Notes: generated by a model not told the origin, from the sequence alone. Positions 29,423 through 39,292 are shown, counted from the first letter of the stretch. The stretch: DNA of 64,000 nucleotides from Streptococcus cuniculipharyngis (GCF_007859195.1 NZ_VOHL01000001.1:434001-498000); one strand, 5' to 3'. Numbers and translations are program-made.

Positions 29423-30058
29423 ATGAAGATTTTAAAAACTGTCAACACCCTTGCTAAAGAAAACACATATTACCTCGTGAATGAAACCGCCTGTCTCCTG
29501 ATTGATCCAGGCAGTGACACCGACCATATTTTGGCCAAATTGGCTACTATTGGTAAACCGGTAGCTGCTATCCTCCTGACCCATGCCCACTACGATCACA
29601 TTATAAGTGTTGATGCCGTCCGTGAACACTATCAGCAACCACCTGTCTATATTTCAGACAAGGAAGCTAGCTGGCTTATGTCTCCTTTAGACAATCTATC
29701 CGGGCTCTCTCGTCATGACGATATCCCCAATGTCATCCTTGCTCCGGCTGACCACCATTTTCAATATGACCAGCCTTATGAGCTGGCTGGTTTTCAGTTT
29801 CAAGTGGTCAAAACGCCCGGCCACTCACATGGGGGTGTTTCGTTCATCTTCCCACAAGAAGCCATCGTTTTTTCTGGTGATGCCTTGTTTAAAGAAACAA
29901 TTGGACGAAGTGATTTGCCAACCAGTAATTTTGACAACCTGATTGCAGGCATAAAACAAGAACTTTTCACCCTCCCTAATCACTATAAGGTCTATCCTGG
30001 CCACGGTTGGGAGACCACCATTGGTCATGAAAAATCCTTCAACCCTTTCTTTCGTTAG
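29423..30058 (+). CDS. MBL-fold metallo-hydrolase (glyoxalase II-like)
   Basis: A 211 aa metallo-beta-lactamase-fold hydrolase. Zinc ligands are in THAHYDHI, PGHSHGGVSF, SGDALF and YPGHGW. It resembles YcbL/GloB-like thioesterase-type hydrolases; the substrate is unknown. It is divergent from dinG and followed by a strong hairpin shared with ftsX. Confidence 0.9.
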   Translation: MKILKTVNTLAKENTYYLVNETACLLIDPGSDTDHILAKLATIGKPVAAILLTHAHYDHIISVDAVREHYQQPPVYISDKEASWLMSPLDNLSGLSRHDDIPNVILAPADHHFQYDQPYELAGFQFQVVKTPGHSHGGVSFIFPQEAIVFSGDALFKETIGRSDLPTSNFDNLIAGIKQELFTLPNHYKVYPGHGWETTIGHEKSFNPFFR

Positions 30059-30078
30059 TGACCACTTAGTGAATAAAT

Positions 30079-30107
30079 AAAAAAACAGACCATCGTCTGT
30101 TTTTTTA
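30079..30107. terminator. Bidirectional terminator between the MBL gene and ftsX
   Basis: AAAAAACAGAC-CATC-GTCTGTTTTTTT, with T runs on both strands, between two convergent genes. Confidence 0.9.
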
Positions 30108-30108
30108 T

Positions 30109-31020
30109 TTAGAATTTCAAATAGCGTCGCATGGCAAAAAGAGAACCAAATGAGCCAATCAAAATCCCCAGTAAGGCCATGCCCCCAATAATAGCTGGAA
30201 CAAATAAGCCAGGTGGATACATGCTCAGGCCAGAACTTTCTAAGGCAGTTCTAAAATAGCCATAAGCAAACTGGTAGAGGAAAAAGATCAAGATAGCTGG
30301 TAAAATGGTACCTAGCAAACCAATCCAAGCCCCCTCAAAAAAGAAAGGTCCTCTAATATAAGAGTTTTTAGCCCCAACCAAGCGCATGATTTCAATATCT
30401 CGACGGCGGGCCATGATGGTCATACGAACGGTGTTGGAAATGAGGAACACCGCTACCAGAACCAAGAGTCCCGCTCCTACTAAGCCCCAAAGTCGAATCA
30501 AATTGGTGACCTTCATCAATTTCTCCGTTTCAATACCACCGTAGTTAAATTCTTCGATGCCTGCCATCCCCTCAATCTGGGCTGCCACACCTTTTAACTT
30601 ATCCGACGAAGTAACTTCGACGATATAGACATCAGAAAGCGAATCCCCCTCAACCGTATCCCACGCTTCTCCCAAAGTCGCCTTTAACTGATCTAGTTGT
30701 TCTTGCTTACTCGAGAAAGTTACTGACTTCACGTCTGGAAGAGCCACTAGCTGATTATAAACTTGATGGTAATTGGGATTAGGGGTCACTTGCCCCTCAG
30801 CATTTGTCATCGTTTCTTGTGTCTCAGTTGAATCTGCTGCTAAATAAGCATTGATTTTGACATTATTTTGAATACCGGTTGCTAGTCGTTCTGTATTAAG
30901 CAAAACCGTCACAAAACATCCAACCAGGCCTAACGTAAAGGCAACTGACGAGATAGCAATAAAACTAGCCCAGCCATTACGCTTTAGACTTTTGAGTGAT
31001 TCCCACAAACTCTTAATCAT
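30109..31020 (-). CDS. ftsX: Cell division ABC permease FtsX
   Basis: A 303 aa membrane partner of FtsE that relays ATP hydrolysis to extracellular peptidoglycan hydrolases such as PcsB. The first helix is at ~21-43, a large extracellular loop (~45-170) follows, and then three C-terminal helices (LLVLVAVFLISNTVRM and following). I chose the ATG at 31020, overlapping the ftsE stop by 8 nt; GGAAGGAG precedes it. The order prfB-ftsE-ftsX is standard in streptococci. Confidence 0.96.
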   Translation of the reverse strand: MIKSLWESLKSLKRNGWASFIAISSVAFTLGLVGCFVTVLLNTERLATGIQNNVKINAYLAADSTETQETMTNAEGQVTPNPNYHQVYNQLVALPDVKSVTFSSKQEQLDQLKATLGEAWDTVEGDSLSDVYIVEVTSSDKLKGVAAQIEGMAGIEEFNYGGIETEKLMKVTNLIRLWGLVGAGLLVLVAVFLISNTVRMTIMARRRDIEIMRLVGAKNSYIRGPFFFEGAWIGLLGTILPAILIFFLYQFAYGYFRTALESSGLSMYPPGLFVPAIIGGMALLGILIGSFGSLFAMRRYLKF

Positions 31021-31705
31021 TATATCCGTAGTCTCCTTCCTCCTCGTCACGCACAATACGTCCTTCTTCAATCGCAACCACCCGATGACGGAGGGTATTG
31101 ACTATCTGGCTATTATGAGTTGCCATAATCACTGTTGTCCCATGGAGGTTTATTTTTTCTAGCAACTGCATAATTTCCCAGGCGATTTCAGGGTCAAGGT
31201 TACCTGTCGGCTCATCTGCAATCAGGACCTTAGGATTATTGACAATGGCGCGAGCAATGGCCACCCGTTGCTGTTCACCTCCTGAAAGCTGCTTAGGAAA
31301 AGAACGCATTTTGTGTTTGAGACCGACCATCTCCAGCACCTGGGGAACACGTTTTTTAATGTCACGCTTACTCTTGCCGATTACTTCCATGGCAAAGGCA
31401 ACATTTTCGTAGACTGTTTTTTGTGACAATAGCTTATAATCCTGAAAGACCACTCCTAGACTGCGTCGTAAAATAGGAACCTGTTTCTTTTTTAGCTTGG
31501 TCAAATCAAAACGCGCCACTCGCAAATGGCCCTTGCTGACCTTTTCTTCCGCATAAAGTAATTTTAAGAGGGTTGATTTTCCTGCTCCCGATGGTCCCAC
31601 CAGATAAACAAACTCACCTAGGCTGACTGTCAAATCCAAACCTCGGAGAACGGTTGACGAGCGCGAGTATTTTTTGGAAACCCCTCGCAGTTCAATAATT
31701 GCCAT
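31013..31705 (-). CDS. ftsE: Cell division ATP-binding protein FtsE
   Basis: A 230 aa ABC ATPase. Walker A is GPSGAGKST (~36-44), the signature is [14 protein letters not shown], and Walker B is [12 protein letters not shown]. It forms the FtsEX complex at the septum. It starts 12 nt after prfB. Confidence 0.97.
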   Translation of the reverse strand: MAIIELRGVSKKYSRSSTVLRGLDLTVSLGEFVYLVGPSGAGKSTLLKLLYAEEKVSKGHLRVARFDLTKLKKKQVPILRRSLGVVFQDYKLLSQKTVYENVAFAMEVIGKSKRDIKKRVPQVLEMVGLKHKMRSFPKQLSGGEQQRVAIARAIVNNPKVLIADEPTGNLDPEIAWEIMQLLEKINLHGTTVIMATHNSQIVNTLRHRVVAIEEGRIVRDEEEGDYGYND

Positions 31706-31717
31706 TTTTTACTCCTT

Positions 31718-32813
31718 TTATTCCATACGCCATTTAAGATAGGCATCAATAAAGCCATCCAAATCGCCATCCATGACCTTATCCACCTGGGCTACTTCAT
31801 GACCCGTCCGATGGTCCTTGACCATGGTGTAGGGGGTAAAGACATAGGAGCGAATTTGACTACCCCAAGTGATTTCTTTTTTATCACCCTTGAGGGCATT
31901 GACTTCTTCTGCTTTTTTCTCTTGTTCTAATTGGTAAAGTTTGGCCTGCAACATCTTCATGGCACGGTCGCGGTTGCCATATTGGGTCCGGTCAACAGTT
32001 GATGCTACCACAATCCCTGTTGGCATATGGGTCAAACGCACCCCGGTTGATACCTTATTGACATTCTGACCACCAGCTCCTCCTGAGCGGAAGGTATCCA
32101 TCTTGATTTCATCATCACGAATGTCAATCTCAATGGTGTCATCTAATTCAGGCATGACTTCTACTGATGCAAAAGAGGTATGCCGGCGCTTGGCTGAATC
32201 AAAAGGAGAAATGCGGACCAAGCGGTGAACGCCCATTTCTGATTTCAAAAGGCCATAGGCATTGGGGCCTTCAAAGGATAGGGTCACACTCTTGATTCCT
32301 GCTTCATCTCCCGCCTGATAATCCAAAACCTCAACCTTAAAGCCCTTAGCATTGCCAAAACGGGTGTACATGCGTAACAACATATCTCCCCAGTCCTGGG
32401 CTTCTGTACCACCCGAACCAGGATGGATTTCCAAGATAGCATTATTGCTATCATAAGGGTCTGATAAGAGGAGCGTCATCTCATAGCTGGTCATCATCTG
32501 ATGCAGTTGAGCCAAATTAGCCACTAACTCTTCCTGCAAACTCTGGTCCTCAGCCAAGAGTTCCTGCAAGAGTTCAACCTCTTCCAAGAGGGTCGCCATG
32601 TCATGATAGGTCTGATAGGTTTGTTTCAACCCATTAAGGTCCTGAGACACTTTTTGAGCTGCTAGATTATCATTCCAAAAGTCAGGCTCACTCATCTGAT
32701 TTTCCAGCTGGGCAATGTCTTCTTCCAAGGCCTCTAAGTCAAAGAGACCTCCCGAAACTAGCTAGTTTCTCTTGGTAATGTTCAATTTTTTGGCGAATTT
32801 CTGCCATATCCAT
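31718..32813 (-). CDS. prfB: Peptide chain release factor 2 (programmed +1 frameshift)
   Basis: RF2 recognises UGA/UAA stop codons. Frame 0 starts at the ATG at 32813 ([14 protein letters not shown]...) and runs 24 codons to an in-frame TGA at 32739-32741. The slippery context is GGGAGG-TCT-CTT-TGA-C, with an internal Shine-Dalgarno-like GGGAGG, the classic autoregulatory site. After +1 slippage the reading continues [11 protein letters not shown] through the GGQ motif ([14 protein letters not shown]) to the end at 31718, giving about 364 aa. It is intact, not a pseudogene. Low RF2 increases frameshifting and so raises RF2 synthesis. Confidence 0.97.
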
Positions 32814-32856
32814 TTGGTTTTACCTCACATCTTAATATCTTTTCTATTTTAGCACA

Positions 32857-33987
32857 TTATGCCAAAACCTGCCATTTTTTAAGCAAGCGTTCCTTCTCCG
32901 TCAAGATGTCTTCATGGTCTGAAGACAAGTCCCTAATCAGTTCAATCAGGTCTTCCGAAGGTTGCCGAACGATTTCTCCCAAGGCCCAGATAGCCGTCGC
33001 CACATGAATGGGATTTTGTTTTTTTTCAATAATTTCCAAGAGCTTGATAATGGCAGAGCGGTCGTGGGCATTGGCCAGTGCGATAATGGCATTACGTTGC
33101 AGGATATTTTTCCCTCGCCAAGCCCCTGCAATCATGCCAAATTTTTCTTTGAAGGTTTTATTACTTAATTCCAAAAATGGTAAGAGTTCTGGGTGAGCAA
33201 GTTCCGGGTCAATCTCACTGGCTAAGGGGTTATTTATCCCCTTGTTGTAGGGACAGCAAATCTGACAAATGTCACAACCATAGATGACGGTCTTGATTTT
33301 TTTGCGAAATTCCAAATCCATCATGCCCTTATCTTGAGTTTGAAAGGACAGGCAACGCTTGGCATTCATGGTTCCGTCACCGTTGAGACAAGAGGTGGGG
33401 CAAGCGTCCAAACACCTGCGACAATCACCACAATCATAATCTACTGGCTGGTCAGGTTCAATTTCTAGGTTTGTAATCAGCTCACCTAGATACATGTAGG
33501 AACCGTATTCTTTGGAAATCACCAGACCATTTTTTCCAATAAAACCAATACCGGCCCGCCTAGCTACCGCCGTATCAACCAGGGCACCCGTATCGACCAT
33601 GGCCTTATGTTCCAAGGGAAAATCTGCACACAATTCCTCGATTCCCCTTGCTAAGCGATTGAGCTTGTCCTGCAAGACATGGTGGTAATCAATCCCCCAA
33701 CTGTTGGGCGTAAATTTCCCCCGCTTGTAATCGGATTTTTGCGGAGGGATGGGTAACTTATTGGGATAGGCAACCGCAATCGAAATGATGGTCTTGGCAC
33801 TGGCCAGCGACAGTTTAGGATCAATCCGTTCTTCAATGTTCTTATGTTCAAAACCTGAGTTGGTGCCATTTTCATAGGCTAAGCGTAGCGATTTCTCCAA
33901 ATAGGCAAAATCATCCGCTGTGGTAAAGCCAATTTTTGAAATCCCAATCTCCTTGGCTAATTGTTGAATGTCTTCCTTGATGCTCAT
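32857..33987 (-). CDS. queG: Epoxyqueuosine reductase QueG
   Basis: A 376 aa cobalamin-dependent iron-sulfur enzyme that makes the last step of queuosine synthesis in tRNA. Cys-rich ferredoxin motifs are present (CGDCRRCLDACPTSC and CDICQICCPYN). The C-terminal ~80 residues look like HEAT-type helices (WALGEIVRQPSEDL). It is typical in streptococci even without a full de novo queuosine pathway. It sits between prfB and the P-type ATPase as its own unit. Confidence 0.93.
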   Translation of the reverse strand: MSIKEDIQQLAKEIGISKIGFTTADDFAYLEKSLRLAYENGTNSGFEHKNIEERIDPKLSLASAKTIISIAVAYPNKLPIPPQKSDYKRGKFTPNSWGIDYHHVLQDKLNRLARGIEELCADFPLEHKAMVDTGALVDTAVARRAGIGFIGKNGLVISKEYGSYMYLGELITNLEIEPDQPVDYDCGDCRRCLDACPTSCLNGDGTMNAKRCLSFQTQDKGMMDLEFRKKIKTVIYGCDICQICCPYNKGINNPLASEIDPELAHPELLPFLELSNKTFKEKFGMIAGAWRGKNILQRNAIIALANAHDRSAIIKLLEIIEKKQNPIHVATAIWALGEIVRQPSEDLIELIRDLSSDHEDILTEKERLLKKWQVLA

Positions 33988-34066
33988 ACTACTATCTTAA
34001 AAGAAAAAGAAGAATAGTGCAAGGCGGTCGCTTAAATTAGGAGAAGAATTTTAGCCAGCCAAAGAC

Positions 34067-34096
34067 AAAACCCCTAGCCTAAGCCAGGAGTTTTTA
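34067..34096 (-). terminator. Terminator downstream of the P-type ATPase
   Basis: On the minus strand AAAACTCCTGGC/GCTAGGGGTTTT forms a hairpin with a mismatch, followed by GTCTTT. Confidence 0.7.
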
Positions 34097-34107
34097 AATT
34101 AATATGG

Positions 34108-36792
34108 TTAGATAGCATTCTTATCTAATCCTAGTTTGCGTTGGAAAGCCTTAACCAACTCAACAATAACAATCATCAAGAAGCCACCGATAAGAACCAC
34201 CAACCACTGGGTCAGACTCAAAGTTGTCACGTGGAAATAATTCTTAAATCCTGGCACTACAAGAGTTGCTGCCAACAAGATAGCGGCAATGACAATAGAC
34301 CAGTTAAAGAGTTTGTTCTTGAAGGCACCAACAGTTAGGACTGATTGGTAAACAGACTTAACGTTGAAGGCATGGAAGAGTTGGATTGAGCCTAGGGTTG
34401 CATAGGCCATGGTCAAGGCATCCGCATGGATTTCCTTGTAAGTACTATGCTCAGGAAAGGCAAGGGCAAAGCCATAAACGCCCAGCACCAGAATTGTTTG
34501 AAGTACCCCTTGGTAAAGGATAGAGCTCATGACACCACCTGAGAAGAAGCTTGACTTACGGCCACGAGGTTTGTGGGTCATGACACCAGGCTCAGCTGGT
34601 TCAACACCCAGAGCAATGGCTGGTAGGGTGTCTGTTACCAGATTAATCCAAAGCAGATGAACAGGAGCCAACACGTCCCAACCAAACAAGGTCGCAAAGA
34701 AAATTGTAAAGACTTCGGCCATATTGGCAGATAGCAAATACTGGATGGTTTTTTGAATGTTAGAGAAGACCTTACGTCCTTCTTCAACCGCTACAATGAT
34801 GGTCGCAAAGTTATCGTCGGCAAGGACCATATCAGAAGCTCCCTTGGATACTTCTGTACCAGTAATCCCCATACCGATACCAATGTCCGCTGTTTTCAGA
34901 GATGGGGCGTCGTTAACCCCATCACCGGTCATGGCAACGACCTTACCGTCATTTTGCCAAGCCTTAACGATACGGACCTTATGCTCAGGTGATACACGGG
35001 CATAGACAGAATACTGCTTGAAGACCTTTTGGAATTCTTCATCGGTCAATTCATTAAGTTCGGCACCCGTAAAGACATGGTCTTCCTTGTCATTAGGGTC
35101 GATAATCCCCAAGCGTTTGGCAATAGCTTCCGCGGTATCTTGGTGGTCACCAGTGATCATGATTGGACGGATACCAGCTTCTTTAGCCACACGAACAGCT
35201 TCCGCAGCTTCTGGACGTTCTGGGTCAATCATGCCGACTAAACCAGCAAAAATCAGGTCATTTTCCACAATGCTAGTTTCAAGTGTTGGCACCGTATCCA
35301 CATACTTGTAAGCCATCATCAAGACACGAAGGGCTTGCTTGGCCATCGATTTATTGATGGCAAGGATGGCTTCCTTGTCTTCTGCTGTAATCTCACGCAC
35401 TTGACCATTGATTTCAAGGTGACGAACACGTTTGAGCAATTGGTCAGGAGCTCCCTTAACCGCAACGAAGAATGTTCCGTCAGCTTGTTTGTGAATGGTT
35501 GACATCAGCTTACGCGTTGAGTCAAACGGTAATTCTGCCACGCGTGGTTCTGCTTCTAAAACATCACGCACATCAAAATGATGATCCAAACCAAACTGAA
35601 CCAAGGCTGTCTCAGTTGGGTCACCAATCAATTTACCTGATGGGTCAATCTTGGTATCATTGGCAAAATTCATGACGCGCAAGGTATTGTTATCAGCTGC
35701 TAGGTCTGCGCTTGACGGTAAAAGCTCACCGTTGGTATAAATTTTTTCAACGGTCATCTGATTCATGGTCAAGGTACCCGTTTTATCAGAAGCGATGATT
35801 TCCGTTGCTCCTAGGGTTTCAACTGCCGGCAACTTACGGATAATGGCATTACGCTTGGCCAATACTTGAGTTCCCAAGGATAGAACAACTGTTACGATGG
35901 CTGGTAGCCCTTCTGGAATGGCAGCTACCGCCAAGGCCACAGCCGTCATCAAGCTTTTCAATGGCGCAACCCCTTGGACAAAGACACCAACGATAAAGGT
36001 AACAACCGCAATCCCAAGCACCAAATAAGTCAAAACCTTAGACAATTGGTGCAGGTTTTGTTTCAAAGGCGTATCTGTCTCATCGGCATTTTGCAACATG
36101 GTCGCAATGTGACCAACCTCAGTGAACATCCCTGTATTAGTGACCACACCAAGACCACGACCATAGGTTACGTTGGAATTTTGATAGGCCATGTTGACCC
36201 GGTCACCGATACCAGCATCATCAGCAATAATAGCTTCGTGGAATTTATCAACGGGAACTGATTCTCCAGTCAAGGCTGCCTCTTCAATTTTCAGAGAATT
36301 TGATTCCAACAAACGCATATCAGCAGGCACAACATCACCGGCTTCCAACATGACAATGTCGCCAGGAACCAATTTCTTAGAATCCACCTCAATCACATGA
36401 CCATCACGACGGACACGAGCTAGGGGACTAGACATGGATTTAAGGGCATTGATGGCTTCTTCGGCCTTACCTTCTTGATAAACCCCAAAGGCAGCATTGA
36501 GGACAACTACAGCCATGATAATCAGTGAATCAGCCCACTCCTCACCGTGTGAGGCAATGACTGAGACAACCGCGGCTGCAATCAAAATGATAATCATCAA
36601 ATCCTTGAACTGGTCGAGGAATTTGGCCAAGAGCGACCGTTTCTCCCCTTCTGCCAATTCGTTTAGACCATACTCGTCCAAGCGTTTCTTGGCCTCGCTA
36701 TTGGTCAGACCCTCCTTGGTCACCCCCAAGGCTTGCAAAACATCATCTTGATGTTTGGTGTAAAACAACTCTTTATTTTGTTCTTTGGACAA
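34108..36792 (-). CDS. P-type cation-exporting ATPase (Ca2+/Mn2+, PacL/CaxP type)
   Basis: An 894 aa type II P-type ATPase. The TGES loop is ALTGESVPV, and the phosphorylation motif DKTGTLT is at about residue 333. KGAPDQLL, TGDHQ and TGDGVNDAPSL follow. Helix M4 has PEGLP and M6 has NLVTDTLPA, as in SERCA-like pumps. A Mn-type yybP-ykoY riboswitch lies upstream, which supports Mn2+ and/or Ca2+ export. The S. pneumoniae counterpart has been named CaxP and later MgtA. It is a single-gene unit. Confidence 0.93.
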   Translation of the reverse strand: MSKEQNKELFYTKHQDDVLQALGVTKEGLTNSEAKKRLDEYGLNELAEGEKRSLLAKFLDQFKDLMIIILIAAAVVSVIASHGEEWADSLIIMAVVVLNAAFGVYQEGKAEEAINALKSMSSPLARVRRDGHVIEVDSKKLVPGDIVMLEAGDVVPADMRLLESNSLKIEEAALTGESVPVDKFHEAIIADDAGIGDRVNMAYQNSNVTYGRGLGVVTNTGMFTEVGHIATMLQNADETDTPLKQNLHQLSKVLTYLVLGIAVVTFIVGVFVQGVAPLKSLMTAVALAVAAIPEGLPAIVTVVLSLGTQVLAKRNAIIRKLPAVETLGATEIIASDKTGTLTMNQMTVEKIYTNGELLPSSADLAADNNTLRVMNFANDTKIDPSGKLIGDPTETALVQFGLDHHFDVRDVLEAEPRVAELPFDSTRKLMSTIHKQADGTFFVAVKGAPDQLLKRVRHLEINGQVREITAEDKEAILAINKSMAKQALRVLMMAYKYVDTVPTLETSIVENDLIFAGLVGMIDPERPEAAEAVRVAKEAGIRPIMITGDHQDTAEAIAKRLGIIDPNDKEDHVFTGAELNELTDEEFQKVFKQYSVYARVSPEHKVRIVKAWQNDGKVVAMTGDGVNDAPSLKTADIGIGMGITGTEVSKGASDMVLADDNFATIIVAVEEGRKVFSNIQKTIQYLLSANMAEVFTIFFATLFGWDVLAPVHLLWINLVTDTLPAIALGVEPAEPGVMTHKPRGRKSSFFSGGVMSSILYQGVLQTILVLGVYGFALAFPEHSTYKEIHADALTMAYATLGSIQLFHAFNVKSVYQSVLTVGAFKNKLFNWSIVIAAILLAATLVVPGFKNYFHVTTLSLTQWLVVLIGGFLMIVIVELVKAFQRKLGLDKNAI

Positions 36793-36825
36793 AATAAAAC
36801 TCCTCTCTAGCGATCTTTTTCCATA

Positions 36826-36858
36826 GAAAAAGACCTGTTTATTTTCTAAACAAGTCTT
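36826..36858 (-). terminator. Intrinsic terminator forming the riboswitch expression platform
   Basis: On the minus strand AAGACTTGTTTA-GAAAA-TAAACAGGTCTTTTT is a strong hairpin with a T run, between the aptamer and the ATPase start. This is the expected Mn-off/on switch. Confidence 0.8.
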
Positions 36859-36876
36859 GCTGTTTAAGACAAGGCC

Positions 36877-36938
36877 GGAAATTTCTTTCGGCTTGACGAC
36901 CTTGTCACGGTAATACCGTCGCTACTCCCTTGATTTCC
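36877..36938 (-). ncRNA. yybP-ykoY (Mn2+-sensing) riboswitch aptamer
   Basis: On the minus strand GGAAAT and ATTTCC pair as P1. The segment AAGGGAGTAGC is the family's conserved 5' core. The GACGGT...ACCGT helix and the AGCCG...CGGC elements complete the two-arm architecture. It is followed by a terminator and then the cation ATPase, its known type of target. Ligand-bound aptamer should allow read-through and export of excess metal. Confidence 0.88.
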
Positions 36939-36986
36939 CTTCTATTTTACACAAAATCTAGAAAATTAACAAGGATTTTTATTCAT

Positions 36987-37502
36987 TTAAGAAAGGCGAA
37001 CCAAACGAATAAAGACGATAAAGCATTCAATGCCCTTATAAATCATGGTAAAGGCGACAAGATATGCTAAAAAGAGGGCGCTAAAGAGGGGATGCCCCAG
37101 TAGGACAAGACCCAGAGCCAATGAAAAACCACCCAACCAGACCAGGTAGTGGCCCGTATCAAAATGATGTTTTAAACTAAGTCCAGCAAAAATCCGACAC
37201 AGACCAATCACGACCAACCAATAGGCCAAGATTGTTGGCACAATAAAGAGGCGTTGGACCAAAGGACCACATAAAAAGAAGATACCAAAACCTAAACTGA
37301 CCAAGGCATGGATAAGTTCCCAAATGCTACGACCAGTTTTATCGGAACGAAGATAGGCCACAAGCTCTGCCAGGCCCAAACCGAAAAGGTTAAGAGCAAA
37401 TAGCCAGGTCAGCCCCAACAAACTCCCCAAAGGTCTATATAACAAAAAAACACCTGTAAAAATAAACAATAGACTGGCCACTAAGGCTAATTTCTTAAAC
37501 AT
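36987..37502 (-). CDS. HdeD-like/DUF308 membrane protein
   Basis: A 171 aa integral membrane protein with about six helices and HdeD/DUF308-like short loops (GLTWLFALNLFGLG, LGFGIFFLCGPL). Function is unknown in streptococci. I chose the ATG at 37502, with AAGGAG 5 nt upstream; the longer reading frame starts inside the upstream gene. It lies 16 nt after the DUF1934 gene and is likely co-transcribed. Confidence 0.78.
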   Translation of the reverse strand: MFKKLALVASLLFIFTGVFLLYRPLGSLLGLTWLFALNLFGLGLAELVAYLRSDKTGRSIWELIHALVSLGFGIFFLCGPLVQRLFIVPTILAYWLVVIGLCRIFAGLSLKHHFDTGHYLVWLGGFSLALGLVLLGHPLFSALFLAYLVAFTMIYKGIECFIVFIRLVRLS

Positions 37503-37518
37503 TATTTCTCCTTTATCC

Positions 37519-37908
37519 TTATTTCTCAAACCATTTAATGGTTAATTCATAACTAGCAAAAACCTCCTTAGCTTCTGCAAAAGGCAACAAATCATAGGCC
37601 AAAAATAAGTCATTTTGCCCTAGTACAAACTGCTTGGTCCGAGTCACCAACCCTTGATTTCCCAAGGGACTAGGAATCCTTGCTAGAGCTAAGTCATCAA
37701 CCTGAAATCTCATGACCGTCTGAGGACTGGCAAAACGGGTCATGGTTAACTCCTGTGCATTAAATTTAAGGACAACCTTCTCCTGTTCCTCATTGTGGTA
37801 GATCAGATAGGTATAGTCTCCCTTGTCTCTCATTTGAGCTGCATGCACTTCATGAAAAAGTTCTGCCTGCCCATCAACAAGAATTTTATTTCTAATCTCA
37901 ACTTTCAT
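37519..37908 (-). CDS. DUF1934 (YwiB-like) beta-barrel protein
   Basis: A 129 aa protein of the DUF1934 family with alternating beta strands (KVEIRNKILVDGQAE, TYLIYHNEEQ, VVLKFNAQELTMTRFA). The fold resembles calycins; the biochemical role is unknown. GAAAAAG precedes the ATG. It is divergent from the HD-domain gene. Confidence 0.82.
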   Translation of the reverse strand: MKVEIRNKILVDGQAELFHEVHAAQMRDKGDYTYLIYHNEEQEKVVLKFNAQELTMTRFASPQTVMRFQVDDLALARIPSPLGNQGLVTRTKQFVLGQNDLFLAYDLLPFAEAKEVFASYELTIKWFEK

Positions 37909-37992
37909 CTTTTTCCCTTTCTCTCAGCCTATTTTATCAGGAATTCTCCAATCTTTCAAGCCTGGTTTCTTCTTATAATTTTCTTATTTTTT

Positions 37993-38001
37993 TGTTATAA
38001 T
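37993..38001 (+). promoter_or_regulatory. Extended -10 promoter overlapping the HD gene start
   Basis: TGTTATAAT is a full TGnTATAAT element ending 8 nt before the ATG at 38009, so the transcript should begin at or next to the start codon. Confidence 0.6.
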
Positions 38002-38008
38002 GAGGGGT

Positions 38009-39292
38009 ATGAAAGAAAAAATATTTCGCGACCCTGTCCACCAGCAAATCCCCGTATCAGACCAGGTCATCTACGACCTCATCAACACTCCAGAATTTCA
38101 ACGTCTCAGACGCATTAAGCAACTAGGAACGACTGGCTTTACCTTCCACGGTGGTGAACACAGCCGGTTTTCTCATTGTTTGGGGGTGTATGAACTCGCT
38201 CGGCAAATCACCAACCTCTTTACCGATAAGTACCCCGATATTTGGCAGGTAGAAGACAATCTACTCACTATGGTGGCCGCCCTTTTGCATGACATTGGCC
38301 ATGGGGCCTACTCTCACACCTTTGAGGGACTCTTTGGTACTGATCATGAAGCTTTTACCCAAGAAATCATCACCAATCCTCAAACCAATGTGCATCACAT
38401 TTTGAGTAAGGTGGCTCCTGACTTTCCTGATAAGGTTGCTAGCGTCATCAATCACAGTTACCCCAATAAGCAGGTGGTTCAACTGATTTCTAGCCAGATT
38501 GACTGCGACCGCATGGACTACCTCCTACGAGACTCTTATTTTACCGGTGTTCAATATGGTCAATTTGACCTAGCTAGAATTTTATCCAGTATTCGGCCCA
38601 TAAAAAATGGCATTGCCTTTACCTATGGTGGGTATCATGCCGTAGAGGACTACCTACTCAGCCGTTACCAAATGTACATGCAGGTTTATTTCCACCCTGC
38701 CAGCCGGGCCATGGAAGTTTTGCTCAAAAATCTTTTAAAACGTGCTCAGCACCTCTATCCCAAACATGTCGCCTTTTTTGAAAAAGAATCGTCTAGATTG
38801 ATTCCTTTTTTTGAAAATAACTATCAACTAGATGACTACCTTCGATTGGACGATAGCGTGCTCAATGCCTATTTCCAAGCCTGGACTGAAAGTCACGATC
38901 CCATTCTAGCTGATTTAGCTAGCCGGTTTATCAACCGAAAAATCTTTAAATCCGTCACCTTCTCAGACGCTTCCAAAGCTAATCTGGGGCAATTAGAAAA
39001 AGAGATTCAGGCTGTAGGCTATGAGCCAACCTACTACACCGCCATCAATACTAGTTTTGATTTACCTTATGATATCTACCGCCCGGATAGCGCCAATCCA
39101 CGAACTCAGATTGACATTATCCAGGCCAATGGCCACCTCTTAGAACTCTCCCATCAATCTCCTTTGGTCGCTACGCTTATGGGGACCTTCCATGGAGATC
39201 AACGCTTCTATTTCCCCAAAGAAATGCTGTTACCCGATGACCTCTTCAGGGCCACCAAAGAAAACTTTTTGGCAGAACTAGAGAAAATGTAA
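38009..39292 (+). CDS. HD-domain phosphohydrolase (dGTPase-like, YwfO type)
   Basis: A 427 aa HD-superfamily enzyme. H...HD...D residues are in RFSHCLGVYELA, LLHDIGHGAYSHTFEG and QIDCDRMDYLLRDS, as in dNTP triphosphohydrolases of the YwfO family. The likely activity is dNTP hydrolysis or a related phosphohydrolase; not tested here. I chose MKEKIFRDP at 38009. An ATG 9 nt earlier overlaps the -10 element and would not be transcribed. Confidence 0.9.
   Translation: MKEKIFRDPVHQQIPVSDQVIYDLINTPEFQRLRRIKQLGTTGFTFHGGEHSRFSHCLGVYELARQITNLFTDKYPDIWQVEDNLLTMVAALLHDIGHGAYSHTFEGLFGTDHEAFTQEIITNPQTNVHHILSKVAPDFPDKVASVINHSYPNKQVVQLISSQIDCDRMDYLLRDSYFTGVQYGQFDLARILSSIRPIKNGIAFTYGGYHAVEDYLLSRYQMYMQVYFHPASRAMEVLLKNLLKRAQHLYPKHVAFFEKESSRLIPFFENNYQLDDYLRLDDSVLNAYFQAWTESHDPILADLASRFINRKIFKSVTFSDASKANLGQLEKEIQAVGYEPTYYTAINTSFDLPYDIYRPDSANPRTQIDIIQANGHLLELSHQSPLVATLMGTFHGDQRFYFPKEMLLPDDLFRATKENFLAELEKM

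Noticed and set aside
31718..32813. prfB as a frameshifted pseudogene
   Set aside because: The in-frame TGA has the standard programmed frameshift context and the rest of RF2 is complete.
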